From an uncultured bacterium (GTDB taxonomy: Bacteria > Bacillota_I > Bacilli_A > RFN20 > CAG-826): 64,000 nt of DNA. The notes beneath the pieces were generated by a model. The model was given only the letters and a program-made list of their open reading frames with translations. It was not told the origin of the DNA and searched no databases. Below, one piece after another: positions 17,324 to 26,186 of the stretch. Numbering within the stretch: the stretch's first letter is position 1; each line of letters begins with the position of its first letter. Where the stretch lies: assembly GCA_949300345.1 (NCBI GenBank), contig CASGDR010000008.1:85096-149095 (forward strand), read 5' to 3'. The position numbers and the translations under genes are program-made.

Positions 17324-18478
17324 CTAATGGTCCTGAGACAACTGGTTATAAATCGAAACAAGCCGTTGGCCCATAATCGACCATTGGAATTCGTCTTGGA
17401 AAAGATTTATGAGTTCTTGGCTAAAGCCATCGTTTGATGTAAATGATTTGACTAGGGTCTCCACGCCTTGCCCAAAGGATTCTTCGGTCGGATCTATGAG
17501 AACGCCCATATTGTGTTCTTGGAAATACAAATCGGAACCGGTGTTTCGAACCATAATGAGTTTTTTGCCCAAAGACATCGCTTCATAAAACTTGTTGGAA
17601 GAAACATAGCGGTGGTTTTGGATGGAAGGATCGTATAAAGCGACGAAAGCAAAACAATCCTTTTCCAATGAAAGAACCGAATTGTAATCCAACTTCCCAT
17701 AAAAAGTTATGTTGTCGGATTTTTTGGCATATTCTTCTGCCAAGGCTGCAAGGGGCCCGACTCCTCCGATATGAAGCTCGACCGAATCATTTTTGGCAAA
17801 ATAATCCAAAACCATCGGCAGCAACCTTTCCTCACAAAGATTTCCGACATATACGAACCTGGGACGGTTCTTTGTATTCTTCAAAACACGCCGGTAGTCA
17901 AAGGCATCGGAAAGCGGGGCGTTGTTGATGATTGCGATTTGTTTGGGATGGCACATCGATATCTGTTTCCGCCTTCCTTCATCGCAAATGATCGTAACTG
18001 CGCTGGCTTTGGTAACCTTCTTCTCCATCGACACAAAGAGCTTCCTCAAGAGAGTATTGGTTTTTCTCAGATCGGGAAAGAAATCAAAAATGTCGTAAAC
18101 AAACGGTATTTTTTTCCTTTTTAGGATTTTGAATACCGGGTAGGCGCCGGGGAGGTCCACCAAGTGGGCAAAGTCAAACCGGTTCGAATTAGATTTGATC
18201 CATTTTTTCAAATTTTTAAAGAAGGACAAAATCGGCCTGGCGTTTTTTCTAGGGCCGGCACCCCACGGACCATAAACATTGATGAGGATCCGATTGACGT
18301 TTAGGCCATATACCGGGAATTCGTCTTCCGTGATGATCGGAGAACCTTTTTCCGGGGTTCGGTTCCATCCCAAAAAAAGGACATTGTATTGCCGGGAGCT
18401 CAGAAGAGAGTAAATTTCCTTCTGCGCCCTTGGATCGAACGATAAGTCATTGGTTCTTACATACAAGATGGTCTTCAT
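17324..18478 (-). CDS. Glycosyltransferase, GT4-like (GT-B fold)
   Basis: A 384-residue glycosyltransferase. The N-terminal Rossmann half begins KTILYVRTNDLSFDPRAQKE with a DFAHLVDLPGAYP strand. The C-terminal nucleotide-binding half has RFVYVGNL, ELHIGGVGPL, NITFYGKLDY and SSNKFYEAMSLGKKLI, where the conserved E-x7-E pattern of retaining GT4 enzymes lies. No signal peptide, so it acts at the cytoplasmic membrane face. Donor and acceptor are not predictable; neighbours supply dTDP-rhamnose and UDP-ManNAc. Ribosome site AGGGG. Confidence 0.82.
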   Translation of the reverse strand: MKTILYVRTNDLSFDPRAQKEIYSLLSSRQYNVLFLGWNRTPEKGSPIITEDEFPVYGLNVNRILINVYGPWGAGPRKNARPILSFFKNLKKWIKSNSNRFDFAHLVDLPGAYPVFKILKRKKIPFVYDIFDFFPDLRKTNTLLRKLFVSMEKKVTKASAVTIICDEGRRKQISMCHPKQIAIINNAPLSDAFDYRRVLKNTKNRPRFVYVGNLCEERLLPMVLDYFAKNDSVELHIGGVGPLAALAEEYAKKSDNITFYGKLDYNSVLSLEKDCFAFVALYDPSIQNHRYVSSNKFYEAMSLGKKLIMVRNTGSDLYFQEHNMGVLIDPTEESFGQGVETLVKSFTSNDGFSQELINLFQDEFQWSIMGQRLVSIYNQLSQDH

Positions 18479-18534
18479 CGATATACCCCTCCAAACGATT
18501 TGCGTTTCAATCGTGCCCTTACTGCCAGCAGGGA

Positions 18535-19626
18535 TTAGCCAACCAATACATCGGCTATCCTGCGTGAGGCAAAACCATCGCCATATGGATTGCTGGCATT
18601 GCTCATCTTCGCATAGGCCTTCTTATCTTCCAGCAGGGTTTTGAATTCCCTATATATGGTCTCTTCTTGGGTTCCAACCAACTTCAGGGTACCGGCAGAA
18701 ATCCCTTCGGGTCGTTCTGTCGTATCCCTCATTACCAAGACGGGTTTGCCCAAAGAAGGCGCCTCCTCTTGAATGCCTCCGGAATCCGTAAGAATCAAAT
18801 AGCTCCTGGCCATGAAGTTATGGAAATCCAAAACATCCAAGGGATCGATTAGATGGATTCGATCGTCATCCCCAAAAATCTCGCGGGCCGTTTGGCGAAC
18901 GACAGGATTCAGATGGATAGGATAGATCGCCTTGACATCCGGGTGCTCATCCAAGCAGCGTCGGATGGCCCTAAACATATTTTCCATTGGCTTTCCTAGG
19001 TTTTCCCTACGATGGGCCGTTATCAGAATCAGCTTGTTGCCGGAGGCCCATTCCAACTCAGGATTCGAATAATCTTCCCTAACCGTGGTTTTCAAGGCAT
19101 CGATGGCAGTGTTTCCGGTAACGAAAATCGTATCGGCCAATTTCCCTTCCCTAAGCAGGTTCTGTTTCGCAAGTTCGGTTGGGGCGAAATTGAATTTGCT
19201 GATGATGCTGACCGCTTGGCGGTTAAATTCCTCGGGATAAGGCGAATAAATGTTGTATGTTCTTAGACCGGCTTCGACATGCCCGACCGGAATTTGCTTA
19301 TAAAAGCACGCAAGGGCGGTAACGAATGTAGTAGACGTGTCTCCGTGGACAAGCACGACGTCGGGAGAGACTTCTTCCAGTACCGATTTTATTTTTTCAA
19401 GAATGCTCGTCGTAATGTCGAACAAGGACTGCTTTTCCTTCATGATCGAGAGATCGAAATCCGGGGAAACAGAAAAAGCATCGAGTACTTGGTCGAGCAT
19501 CTGGCGATGCTGGCCGGTGACGCAAACTATGGTCTTGATCGAATCCCTGGTTTTCAATTCATTCACCAGAGGACACATCTTGATTGCCTCTGGCCTTGTT
19601 CCGAACACAAGCATTACTTTCTTCAT
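18535..19626 (-). CDS. wecB: UDP-N-acetylglucosamine 2-epimerase (non-hydrolysing)
   Basis: A 363-residue epimerase (UDP-GlcNAc to UDP-ManNAc), also called MnaA. VFGTRPEAIKMCPLV, VCVTGQHRQMLDQVL, VHGDTSTTF, GHVEAGLRTYN and the C-terminal SGGIQEEAPSLGKPVLVMRD and TERPEG are all family signatures. Length is normal. Within the rml operon it would supply ManNAc for the repeating unit or for a wall linkage unit. A distant paralogue for L-FucNAc lies at 30059-31183. Confidence 0.93.
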   Translation of the reverse strand: MKKVMLVFGTRPEAIKMCPLVNELKTRDSIKTIVCVTGQHRQMLDQVLDAFSVSPDFDLSIMKEKQSLFDITTSILEKIKSVLEEVSPDVVLVHGDTSTTFVTALACFYKQIPVGHVEAGLRTYNIYSPYPEEFNRQAVSIISKFNFAPTELAKQNLLREGKLADTIFVTGNTAIDALKTTVREDYSNPELEWASGNKLILITAHRRENLGKPMENMFRAIRRCLDEHPDVKAIYPIHLNPVVRQTAREIFGDDDRIHLIDPLDVLDFHNFMARSYLILTDSGGIQEEAPSLGKPVLVMRDTTERPEGISAGTLKLVGTQEETIYREFKTLLEDKKAYAKMSNASNPYGDGFASRRIADVLVG

Positions 19627-19696
19627 AATTTGTCAGTCCTTTCCGTCCGTATCTATATTAAAACCAAAATACGGTTTGGAACCTTCGAAAAGGGTC

Positions 19697-20512
19697 TCAT
19701 TTCCGATTATCGGAAACCCTTTCATAGAAGTGGTGGCCGACGCGTTGCTCTGGTGGGGGCAACTCCATATAATTCCCGTACTCCGTGGTAAGAATGTAAT
19801 CATAGTTGGCAGGAACATTGCAGAAAGTTCCGCTGAAGGGTTTTCTCAGCAATTTTTGGAAAGGGTCTTCGTGAAAAACCATGGGCCGCGGATAGACATA
19901 GATATCCAGCCAATAATTGCCCCTCCCTTTCAATGCCGTGCTCTCGATTTTATTCAGCTTGTGTTCGATCAAGCTACCTGGAATCATTTTGGAAACAATG
20001 GACCGAACAAAGGGCAGGAATCCCTTTTTGAACAATGGATTATTGATTTTCAGATAGTGCTTCTGCTTTATGGAAAGCCAACGCAAGGCTTTGCGGTTAG
20101 TGGCAATTGCCGTTTTTTCGTCATTGAAGGGATAGATCGGATAAATGTCTATATAGATGCAATGCGGAACCGATAGTTCTTTATCCCAAGGCAGAATCGC
20201 TTCGGTGCCTTTCATCATCAGCTGCGCATGCGGAATCGGTGCGTTTTTGTAAAATGACCGATGAAGCAACTCCATTTCCGGTGGCAGATGCGAGGAACAA
20301 TAAGACAAAAAAGCCTCATAATCCTTGCTAGGCATCATGACATCCAAATCATCGTCCCATGGGATGAAGCCTTCGTGTCTGATCGCTCCAAGGAGCGTTC
20401 CATAATTCATTGAATAGGAAAAATTATTTTCCAAGCAAACTTTGTCGAAATAAGCAAACAGCTCAAGTTGAACGTTTCTTAGAATGTTTTTGATTTTGTT
20501 TTCGTCGCACAT
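19697..20512 (-). CDS. LicD-family phosphotransferase (polyol/choline phosphate transfer)
   Basis: A 271-residue LicD protein. The signature YGTLLGAIRHEGFIPWDDDLDV (split here: YGTLLGAIRHEG, then WDDDLDV) lies near residues 42-66, with the metal-binding DDDLD. LicD enzymes move phosphocholine, phosphoribitol or phosphoglycerol from a CDP donor onto glycans. The ATG at 20512 with GGAGA upstream is preferred over a TTG at 20554. Its co-directional neighbour at 15616 encodes a CDP-polyol-type enzyme, so the two probably decorate the polysaccharide with a polyol phosphate (inference). Confidence 0.82.
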   Translation of the reverse strand: MCDENKIKNILRNVQLELFAYFDKVCLENNFSYSMNYGTLLGAIRHEGFIPWDDDLDVMMPSKDYEAFLSYCSSHLPPEMELLHRSFYKNAPIPHAQLMMKGTEAILPWDKELSVPHCIYIDIYPIYPFNDEKTAIATNRKALRWLSIKQKHYLKINNPLFKKGFLPFVRSIVSKMIPGSLIEHKLNKIESTALKGRGNYWLDIYVYPRPMVFHEDPFQKLLRKPFSGTFCNVPANYDYILTTEYGNYMELPPPEQRVGHHFYERVSDNRK

Positions 20513-20554
20513 ATCGGTTCTCCAAATAACTGGGTCTAAGTAGAAAGGCCCCAA

Positions 20555-21412
20555 TCAATCAGTGGCTTCCCTTTCTTGGAGATAGCGGGCCAGGGCGTCA
20601 TCCCAATCAGGCATTTTCGTGAACCCGCTGCGCTCCATCTTGTCCTTTGACAATCTTGAATTCAAAGGGCGTTTGGCGGCTGTGACATAATCGGAGGTAG
20701 GAATGTCTTTGACCACGACATCCATATCTGACAATTCAAAAATCTTTCTGGCAAATCCGGCCCAAGAGACAAAACCATTGTTGGTACAGTGATATATCCC
20801 GTATTTATTCGAATGCACCAGTTCGATCAAAAACAAGGCAAGGTCATGCGCGAATGTCGGCGATCCAATCTGATCGGACACTACGGAAATTTCGGATTTG
20901 GAAGCGCCGAGCCTAAGCATCGTTTCGATGAAATTGTGCCCGCCGATTCCAAAAACCCAAGAAGTCCTAACAATGAACGACTTGCTGTGTTGCAATGCCA
21001 AATGCTCTGCCACTGCTTTCGAATAGCCATACTGACCCAAAGGATTCACAGGATCGGATTCAAGATACAAGCCGTTTTTCCTACCGTCGAAAACATAATC
21101 TGTGGAAACGAGAACGAAGGGAGTTTCAGGCGTTATCGAGGACAAAAGATTCTTGGTTGCAAGAACATTGGCTGCATAGCAGATTTGGGGTTCGGATTCG
21201 GCCTTATCGACCTGGGTATAAGCGGCGCAATGAATCACACAATCGAATTTGGTTTTGGAAAACAAAGCGGCAACAGCCCCCTCATCGGTCAAGTCCAAAT
21301 CATTTATATCGGTGCCAATCACATTGTATGAAGGATATTTTTCCTTCAGAAGCCGGCACAGGACCGAACCTAATTGCCCTTTGACACCGGTAACCAAAAT
21401 GTTTTTATTCAT
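20555..21412 (-). CDS. rmlD: dTDP-4-dehydrorhamnose reductase
   Basis: A 285-residue SDR-type enzyme catalysing the last step to dTDP-L-rhamnose. NILVTGVKGQLGSVLCRLL binds the nucleotide, VSTDYVFDG and YGYSKAVAEH give the catalytic Tyr-x3-Lys, and RPLNSRLSKDKME is a family motif. It overlaps rmlC by 8 bp, indicating tight coupling. Same order of genes as many rhamnose loci. Confidence 0.94.
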   Translation of the reverse strand: MNKNILVTGVKGQLGSVLCRLLKEKYPSYNVIGTDINDLDLTDEGAVAALFSKTKFDCVIHCAAYTQVDKAESEPQICYAANVLATKNLLSSITPETPFVLVSTDYVFDGRKNGLYLESDPVNPLGQYGYSKAVAEHLALQHSKSFIVRTSWVFGIGGHNFIETMLRLGASKSEISVVSDQIGSPTFAHDLALFLIELVHSNKYGIYHCTNNGFVSWAGFARKIFELSDMDVVVKDIPTSDYVTAAKRPLNSRLSKDKMERSGFTKMPDWDDALARYLQEREATD

Positions 21413-21953
21413 ACTTAAAATCTATGTCGCTGTCTTTATAAAGAGGAGCTTGGCGGTCCTTGTCTGAAAGGTTGTGGGGCAATTCCCCCCAATCGACTCC
21501 AAAGATAGGATCGTCAAACCTAATGCTCCTGTCCGACTCCTTGTTGTAATACTCATCCACCTTATATTGGACCATGCAATCGTCAACCAATGTAACAAAG
21601 CCGTGCAAACAGCCTTTCGGAATCAATACCTGGTGGAAATTGGATTCTGACAATTCAAAGGTCAGGTGCTTGAGGTAGGTCGGGGAAGATTTCCTGACGT
21701 CAACCACCACATCAAGGATCGCTCCTTTGGTGCATCTGATCAATTTGAGCTGAGCATGCGGATTCTTTTGGCAGTGCAGGCCGCGGATCGTACCCTTTTG
21801 GACAGTAAATGACTGATTGTCTTGGACAAACTGGATTTCCTTTAGCGGTTCCCAATGCTTGCTGTAGCTTTCGAAAAAGAAGCCCCTGCCGTCTTTAAAT
21901 ACATCCGGCTTTATCAGCCAGCATCCAGGGATAGTGGTTTCCTTGCATTCCAT
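21405..21953 (-). CDS. rmlC: dTDP-4-dehydrorhamnose 3,5-epimerase
   Basis: A 182-residue cupin epimerase. DGRGFFFESYSKHW, NQSFTVQKGTIRGLHCQ (catalytic His), KGAILDVVVDVRKSSPTY, and PKGCLHGFVTL are signature segments, and VQYKVDEYY completes the active site. The ATG at 21953 has GGAG 6 bp upstream; an upstream TTG at 21965 is less likely. Confidence 0.95.
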   Translation of the reverse strand: MECKETTIPGCWLIKPDVFKDGRGFFFESYSKHWEPLKEIQFVQDNQSFTVQKGTIRGLHCQKNPHAQLKLIRCTKGAILDVVVDVRKSSPTYLKHLTFELSESNFHQVLIPKGCLHGFVTLVDDCMVQYKVDEYYNKESDRSIRFDDPIFGVDWGELPHNLSDKDRQAPLYKDSDIDFKYE

Positions 21954-21985
21954 ATGATTCTCCAAAAGGCATTAAGCCATCTTGG

Positions 21986-22885
21986 TTATTTTAAGTCAAA
22001 GAAGCATTCTCTAACAGAAGACTTGAAAGAGAAAAAATAACCGTTCTTGAATAAAAACAGCGGTATGCCTTTAGCCAGCGAGTGATTCTTTATATTTTCC
22101 AAACGCGATTGGACGAATTTCCTATATTTATCCAGAAGCGCATAATCCAAACGGCTTGAAAGGGTTTCGTGAGCTCTGATTGCGTCAAGGCAACAGAGGA
22201 TGTCTTCGCAATCCTCAACCTTCTTTTCATATAGAGGCTTTCCGTGCCTGGAAGATGCGCTGCTGTCGTATACCCGATGAAATACAAGATCATCGGAGAG
22301 CCAAAATAGGGAATTGGTCAGCAAGGCCGCAAGCCAAAAATATAGATCGTGGGGTACATTATTGGCATTTATCAAACCGATGCTTTCTTTGCGGATGGCC
22401 ATCACGCATCCGGGAAAACGAATGGTGTAATTCCGCCTTTTTCTAGGACTGATTTTGTTCAGAAGTTGTCCCTTTTGGGAAAAAACAGGAGACCCACCGG
22501 TGGAAAAATTGCAACATAAAACCGAGATTTCCGGATTCTCGTCTAAGGCGCATGCCATCTTCTCAATTTTTGTCTTTTCCCACACATCATCCTGATCGGA
22601 AAGGAAGACATACTTCGCAGATGATTTGTTGAATGAGTCAATGAAGTTGTTTTTCCAGCCTAAATTCCGCTTGTTCTTTTCTATCTGAAAATCAGAAAAT
22701 CCTTTGGACAAAAGGAAGTCCGAGGCATCGGAAATAGTATTGTCGGTAGAACAATCGTCCCTAATAAAGAGGGAGTCCGGCTTTCTTGTCTGGGACAAAA
22801 TGGACTCTAATTGGCTTTTGATGTATTCAGATCCATTAAAGGTGCAAAGAATAACCTGGGTGGTTATTTTTTCATCGTTTTCCAT
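21986..22885 (-). CDS. Glycosyltransferase family 2
   Basis: A 299-residue GT-A enzyme. TQVILCTFNGSEYIKSQLES starts the domain, IRDDCSTDNT carries the first Asp pair, and VFLSDQDDVW supplies the DxD that binds the metal and nucleotide sugar. The C-terminal part is mixed hydrophobic but shows no clear membrane helix. It overlaps rmlB by 14 bp, so rhamnose is a reasonable donor guess, but not shown. Confidence 0.87.
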   Translation of the reverse strand: MENDEKITTQVILCTFNGSEYIKSQLESILSQTRKPDSLFIRDDCSTDNTISDASDFLLSKGFSDFQIEKNKRNLGWKNNFIDSFNKSSAKYVFLSDQDDVWEKTKIEKMACALDENPEISVLCCNFSTGGSPVFSQKGQLLNKISPRKRRNYTIRFPGCVMAIRKESIGLINANNVPHDLYFWLAALLTNSLFWLSDDLVFHRVYDSSASSRHGKPLYEKKVEDCEDILCCLDAIRAHETLSSRLDYALLDKYRKFVQSRLENIKNHSLAKGIPLFLFKNGYFFSFKSSVRECFFDLK

Positions 22886-23888
22886 AATGATCTTGGAGAT
22901 AGTTCAAATATTCCCCAGTTTCAACCGCGCGAAGCCATTCCTTGTTATCGATATTCCAGCGGATCGTTTTTTCGATACCCTTCTCAAACGGGAATTCCGG
23001 CACCCAGCCCAATTGGCGGATTTTCGAAGCATCGATGGCATACCGCAAATCATGTCCTGGCCTATCTTTGACAAAAGAAATCAAATCTTCGCCTTTCCCC
23101 AAGGCCTTGAGAATCGTCTTAACAATATATAGGTTTGTTTTTTCGTTATTGCCTCCAACGTTATAAACATTTCCTATTTTTCCTTTTTTGATAATGAGGT
23201 CTATGGCGGAGCAATGGTCGTCAACGTAAAGCCAGTCTCTGACGTTTTGACCATTCCCATAGACGGGAAGGGGCTTGTCTTCCGTTGCCATCTTTATCAT
23301 GAGGGGGATTAGTTTCTCGGGAAATTGATACGGGCCATAGTTGTTGGAACAACGGCTGATCGTTACCGGAAGGCCATAGGTTCTGTAATAGGATAGAACC
23401 AACATATCGGCAGATGCCTTTGAGGCGGAATACGGACTTGAGGGTTTGATGGGATTGCTTTCGGTGAATAGGAGATCGGGCCTATCGAGCGGCAAGTCGC
23501 CATAAACCTCATCCGTCGACACTTGATGGAACCTGATGCCTCCGAAATGGCGGCAGGCCTCAAGGAGGACGAAAGTTCCAAAAATATTCGATCTTACAAA
23601 GTCTTCGGGAAAGTCAACGCTCCTGTCGACATGGGTCTCGGCAGCGAAATTGATAACACAATCGAATTTTTCGTTTTCAAATAGCTTAAAAATGAAATCT
23701 TTGTCTGCGATGTCCCCTTTGACAAAGGAAAAATGAGGATCCCCTTCCAATCCTTTTAAAGTCAGCAAATTGCCGGCATAGGTCAGCAAATCAAGGCAAA
23801 CGATATCCCAGTCAGGGTTTGCTTTCCTCATAAAATAGCAAAAATTGCTACCAATGAACCCCGCACCGCCAGTGACCAATATTTTCAT
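22872..23888 (-). CDS. rmlB: dTDP-glucose 4,6-dehydratase
   Basis: A 338-residue extended SDR enzyme. KILVTGGAGFIGSNFCYFM binds NAD, VNFAAETHVDRSV and VSTDEVYGDLP are family hallmarks, and YSASKASADMLV gives Tyr-x3-Lys. SRCSNNYGPYQFPEKLIPLM follows. Length is normal. Second enzyme of the dTDP-rhamnose pathway, 27 bp after rmlA. Confidence 0.96.
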   Translation of the reverse strand: MKILVTGGAGFIGSNFCYFMRKANPDWDIVCLDLLTYAGNLLTLKGLEGDPHFSFVKGDIADKDFIFKLFENEKFDCVINFAAETHVDRSVDFPEDFVRSNIFGTFVLLEACRHFGGIRFHQVSTDEVYGDLPLDRPDLLFTESNPIKPSSPYSASKASADMLVLSYYRTYGLPVTISRCSNNYGPYQFPEKLIPLMIKMATEDKPLPVYGNGQNVRDWLYVDDHCSAIDLIIKKGKIGNVYNVGGNNEKTNLYIVKTILKALGKGEDLISFVKDRPGHDLRYAIDASKIRQLGWVPEFPFEKGIEKTIRWNIDNKEWLRAVETGEYLNYLQDHYGKR

Positions 23889-23915
23889 CTTTATTCTCCT
23901 TTTTATGATGGTGTT

Positions 23916-24803
23916 TCAGTAAAGAATCTTATTTTCGGCAACATTCCTCAAATGCTTGCCATAAGGACTGTTGCCCATGGCTTCGGAAGCCTTGATAAGC
24001 ACATCCTTTTCAATCCACCCATTGATATAGGCAATTTCTTCCAAACAGCTGATCTGTATTCCTTGCCTTTGTTGGAGCATCGCTACAAATTCCCCTGCCT
24101 TGAGCAATGAATCGTGGGTACCGGTATCCAACCAGGTAAAGCCCCTGCCCATTAAGTCGACGTCTAGGTCGCCGGCCTCAAGATACATCTGGTTTATGGA
24201 GGTGATTTCCAATTCGCCGCGGGCGGAAGGCTTGACTGATTTCGCAAAGGAAACGACCCGGTTGTCGTAAAAATACAAACCCGTGGCGGCATAATTGCTT
24301 TTGGGCTTTTTGGGCTTTTCCTCAATCGATAGGACCTTCCCGTTTTTGCCTATTTCGATAATTCCGAAATTTTCGGGATCCGAAACGAAATATCCGAAGA
24401 TGGTAGCGCGATTATGAACTTCGGCATTTGTTTTTGCCGATTGAAGCTTCTTCCTTATCCCAGACCCATAGAAGATGTTGTCGCCAAGGATCAGAGCGAC
24501 ATTGTCTGAGCCAATGAAGGATTCCCCTATCAAAAAGGCTTCTGCCAAACCTCTTGGATATTCCTGTACCGCATAGGAGAATGTAACTCCGAATTGGGAC
24601 CCGTCCTTAAGCAACTTTTGGAAGTTGGGCAAATCGTGCGGCGTGGAAATGATCAAAATATCATTGATCCCCGCCAGCATTAGGGTCGAAATCGGATAGT
24701 AAATCATCGGTTTGTCGAAAACCGGTAGAAGCTGTTTGCTAACAGAAATGGTTAGCGGATAAAGCCTGGTTCCACTACCCCCAGCGAGAATGATTCCCTT
24801 CAT
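23916..24803 (-). CDS. rmlA: Glucose-1-phosphate thymidylyltransferase
   Basis: A 295-residue RmlA that makes dTDP-glucose from glucose-1-phosphate and d[19 protein letters not shown] is the nucleotide signature; [41 protein letters not shown] and [11 protein letters not shown] are classic. First gene of the minus-strand operon, with an excellent AGGAGGGG site. A -10-like TATATA lies close upstream, but the promoter is not well defined. Confidence 0.96.
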   Translation of the reverse strand: MKGIILAGGSGTRLYPLTISVSKQLLPVFDKPMIYYPISTLMLAGINDILIISTPHDLPNFQKLLKDGSQFGVTFSYAVQEYPRGLAEAFLIGESFIGSDNVALILGDNIFYGSGIRKKLQSAKTNAEVHNRATIFGYFVSDPENFGIIEIGKNGKVLSIEEKPKKPKSNYAATGLYFYDNRVVSFAKSVKPSARGELEITSINQMYLEAGDLDVDLMGRGFTWLDTGTHDSLLKAGEFVAMLQQRQGIQISCLEEIAYINGWIEKDVLIKASEAMGNSPYGKHLRNVAENKILY

Positions 24804-25010
24804 AATGCCCCTCCTTTATATATTCTATTGCTTTGGAGTTATCCAACCAAAAAACTACAATGATTGCGCCTAATTTTATTAAGCGAACATTGCCAAGTCT
24901 ATCCCAAGACTACAACCAAAACGTTTTTTGGCTAGACTCATTCCTGCCAAAGGCAAAATTGCAGGAATTATACATACAAATAAGCAGAATTAAGGTATAT
25001 AAATATCGGT
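24804..25010. promoter_or_regulatory. Divergent promoter region of the two main polysaccharide operons
   Basis: 207 AT-rich bases between rmlA (minus) and the rhamnosyltransferase gene (plus). Candidate -10 elements are TATATA upstream of rmlA and TATAAATAT near 25000 for the plus operon. No strong -35 or repeat is visible, so promoter positions are uncertain. Confidence 0.4.
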
Positions 25011-26186
25011 ATGATTAATGTGTTTATTGTTGGTTCCAAAGGAATTCCCGCAAGGTATGGTGGTTTTGAAACTTTCGTAGAAGATCTGGTTTCCCACCAA
25101 AAAAATAACAACATTAAATATTACGTAAGTTGCGTGGGCGACGGCAAAGACTATGACTTCAAGGGAGCGACCTGTTTCAATGTTCCGATAAAAAAAGACA
25201 GCGCCAAGAACAGGATGTTCAATGTATTTGCCGCCTTGAAAAGAACAAAAGCGATCATCAAAGGGATAAAGAAGGACAAAAACCGCAAAGACGACAAATT
25301 CATCGTATATATCCTCGGGTGCCGGGTTGGAGTGCTATTCCCACTAATAAGAAGATGGTTTAGGAAGAACCATGTCATCATCGCCTTCAATCCCGATGGC
25401 ATGGAATGGATGAGAACGAAATGGAATTTTTGGCAAACCAAGATCGTCGAATACTCCGAAAGCCAACTCATCAAATCTTCCAATTACCTTGTCTGCGATT
25501 CGCAAGCAATAAGGGAATACATCAAAAGCGAATACGGAAAAGATGACAGCCAGTGTGCCTTCATTGCTTATGGGGTAGAGAAGGACCCGGAGGTAGCCTC
25601 CCCTGCCGAATTCGATGCGTGGGCAAAGGGCTTCCAAATCGAAAAAGGCAATTATTATCTTGTCGTCGGACGTTTTGTTCCCGAAAACAATTACGAATTG
25701 ATAATAAGCGAGTTCATGAAATCAAAGACATCCAAACCGCTTGTAATCATAACCAACCATGAGGGAAACAATTTTTACAATGTCTTGAAAACCAATCTGA
25801 AGTTTGAAAATGACAAAAGGATCAAGTTCGTCGGAACCGTATATGACCACAAATTGCTCGCGGCGATAAGGGCAAACGCCTTTGCCTATATACACGGCCA
25901 TTCCGTCGGCGGAACCAACCCCTCATTGCTGGAGGCGCTTTCGTTGACGAAAATCAACCTTCTGTTTGATGTGGTCTTCAATCGCGAGGTCGGAGAAGAA
26001 GAGTGCATGTATTTTTCAAAAGATGACGGAAGCCTCTCTTCCTTGATTGATAACACCGATGCCAACCACGAAGATTTGACTTCGAAACTGCACCCTAAAT
26101 CGAGAATTGAAAAGTGCTATGGATCGGAATACATTGCAGGCAAGTACGAGCGTTTCTTTGAAGAGATAACAAGCGGGGTAAAATGA
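25011..26186 (+). CDS. Rhamnosyltransferase-like GT4 (Cps2T/RgpA type, DUF1972 N-domain)
   Basis: A 391-residue glycosyltransferase. FIVGSKGIPARYGGFETFVEDL is the DUF1972 signature (split: VGSKGIPARYGGFETF) seen in Cps2T-like beta-1,4-rhamnosyltransferases. PDGMEWMRTKWN and the C-terminal YLVVGRFVPENNYELIISEF and GHSVGGTNPSLLEALSL follow. Adjacent rmlABCD supplies dTDP-L-rhamnose. The stop overlaps the next start (ATGA). Probably the enzyme that adds the first rhamnose to the primed lipid; inferred from family. Confidence 0.85.
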   Translation: MINVFIVGSKGIPARYGGFETFVEDLVSHQKNNNIKYYVSCVGDGKDYDFKGATCFNVPIKKDSAKNRMFNVFAALKRTKAIIKGIKKDKNRKDDKFIVYILGCRVGVLFPLIRRWFRKNHVIIAFNPDGMEWMRTKWNFWQTKIVEYSESQLIKSSNYLVCDSQAIREYIKSEYGKDDSQCAFIAYGVEKDPEVASPAEFDAWAKGFQIEKGNYYLVVGRFVPENNYELIISEFMKSKTSKPLVIITNHEGNNFYNVLKTNLKFENDKRIKFVGTVYDHKLLAAIRANAFAYIHGHSVGGTNPSLLEALSLTKINLLFDVVFNREVGEEECMYFSKDDGSLSSLIDNTDANHEDLTSKLHPKSRIEKCYGSEYIAGKYERFFEEITSGVK

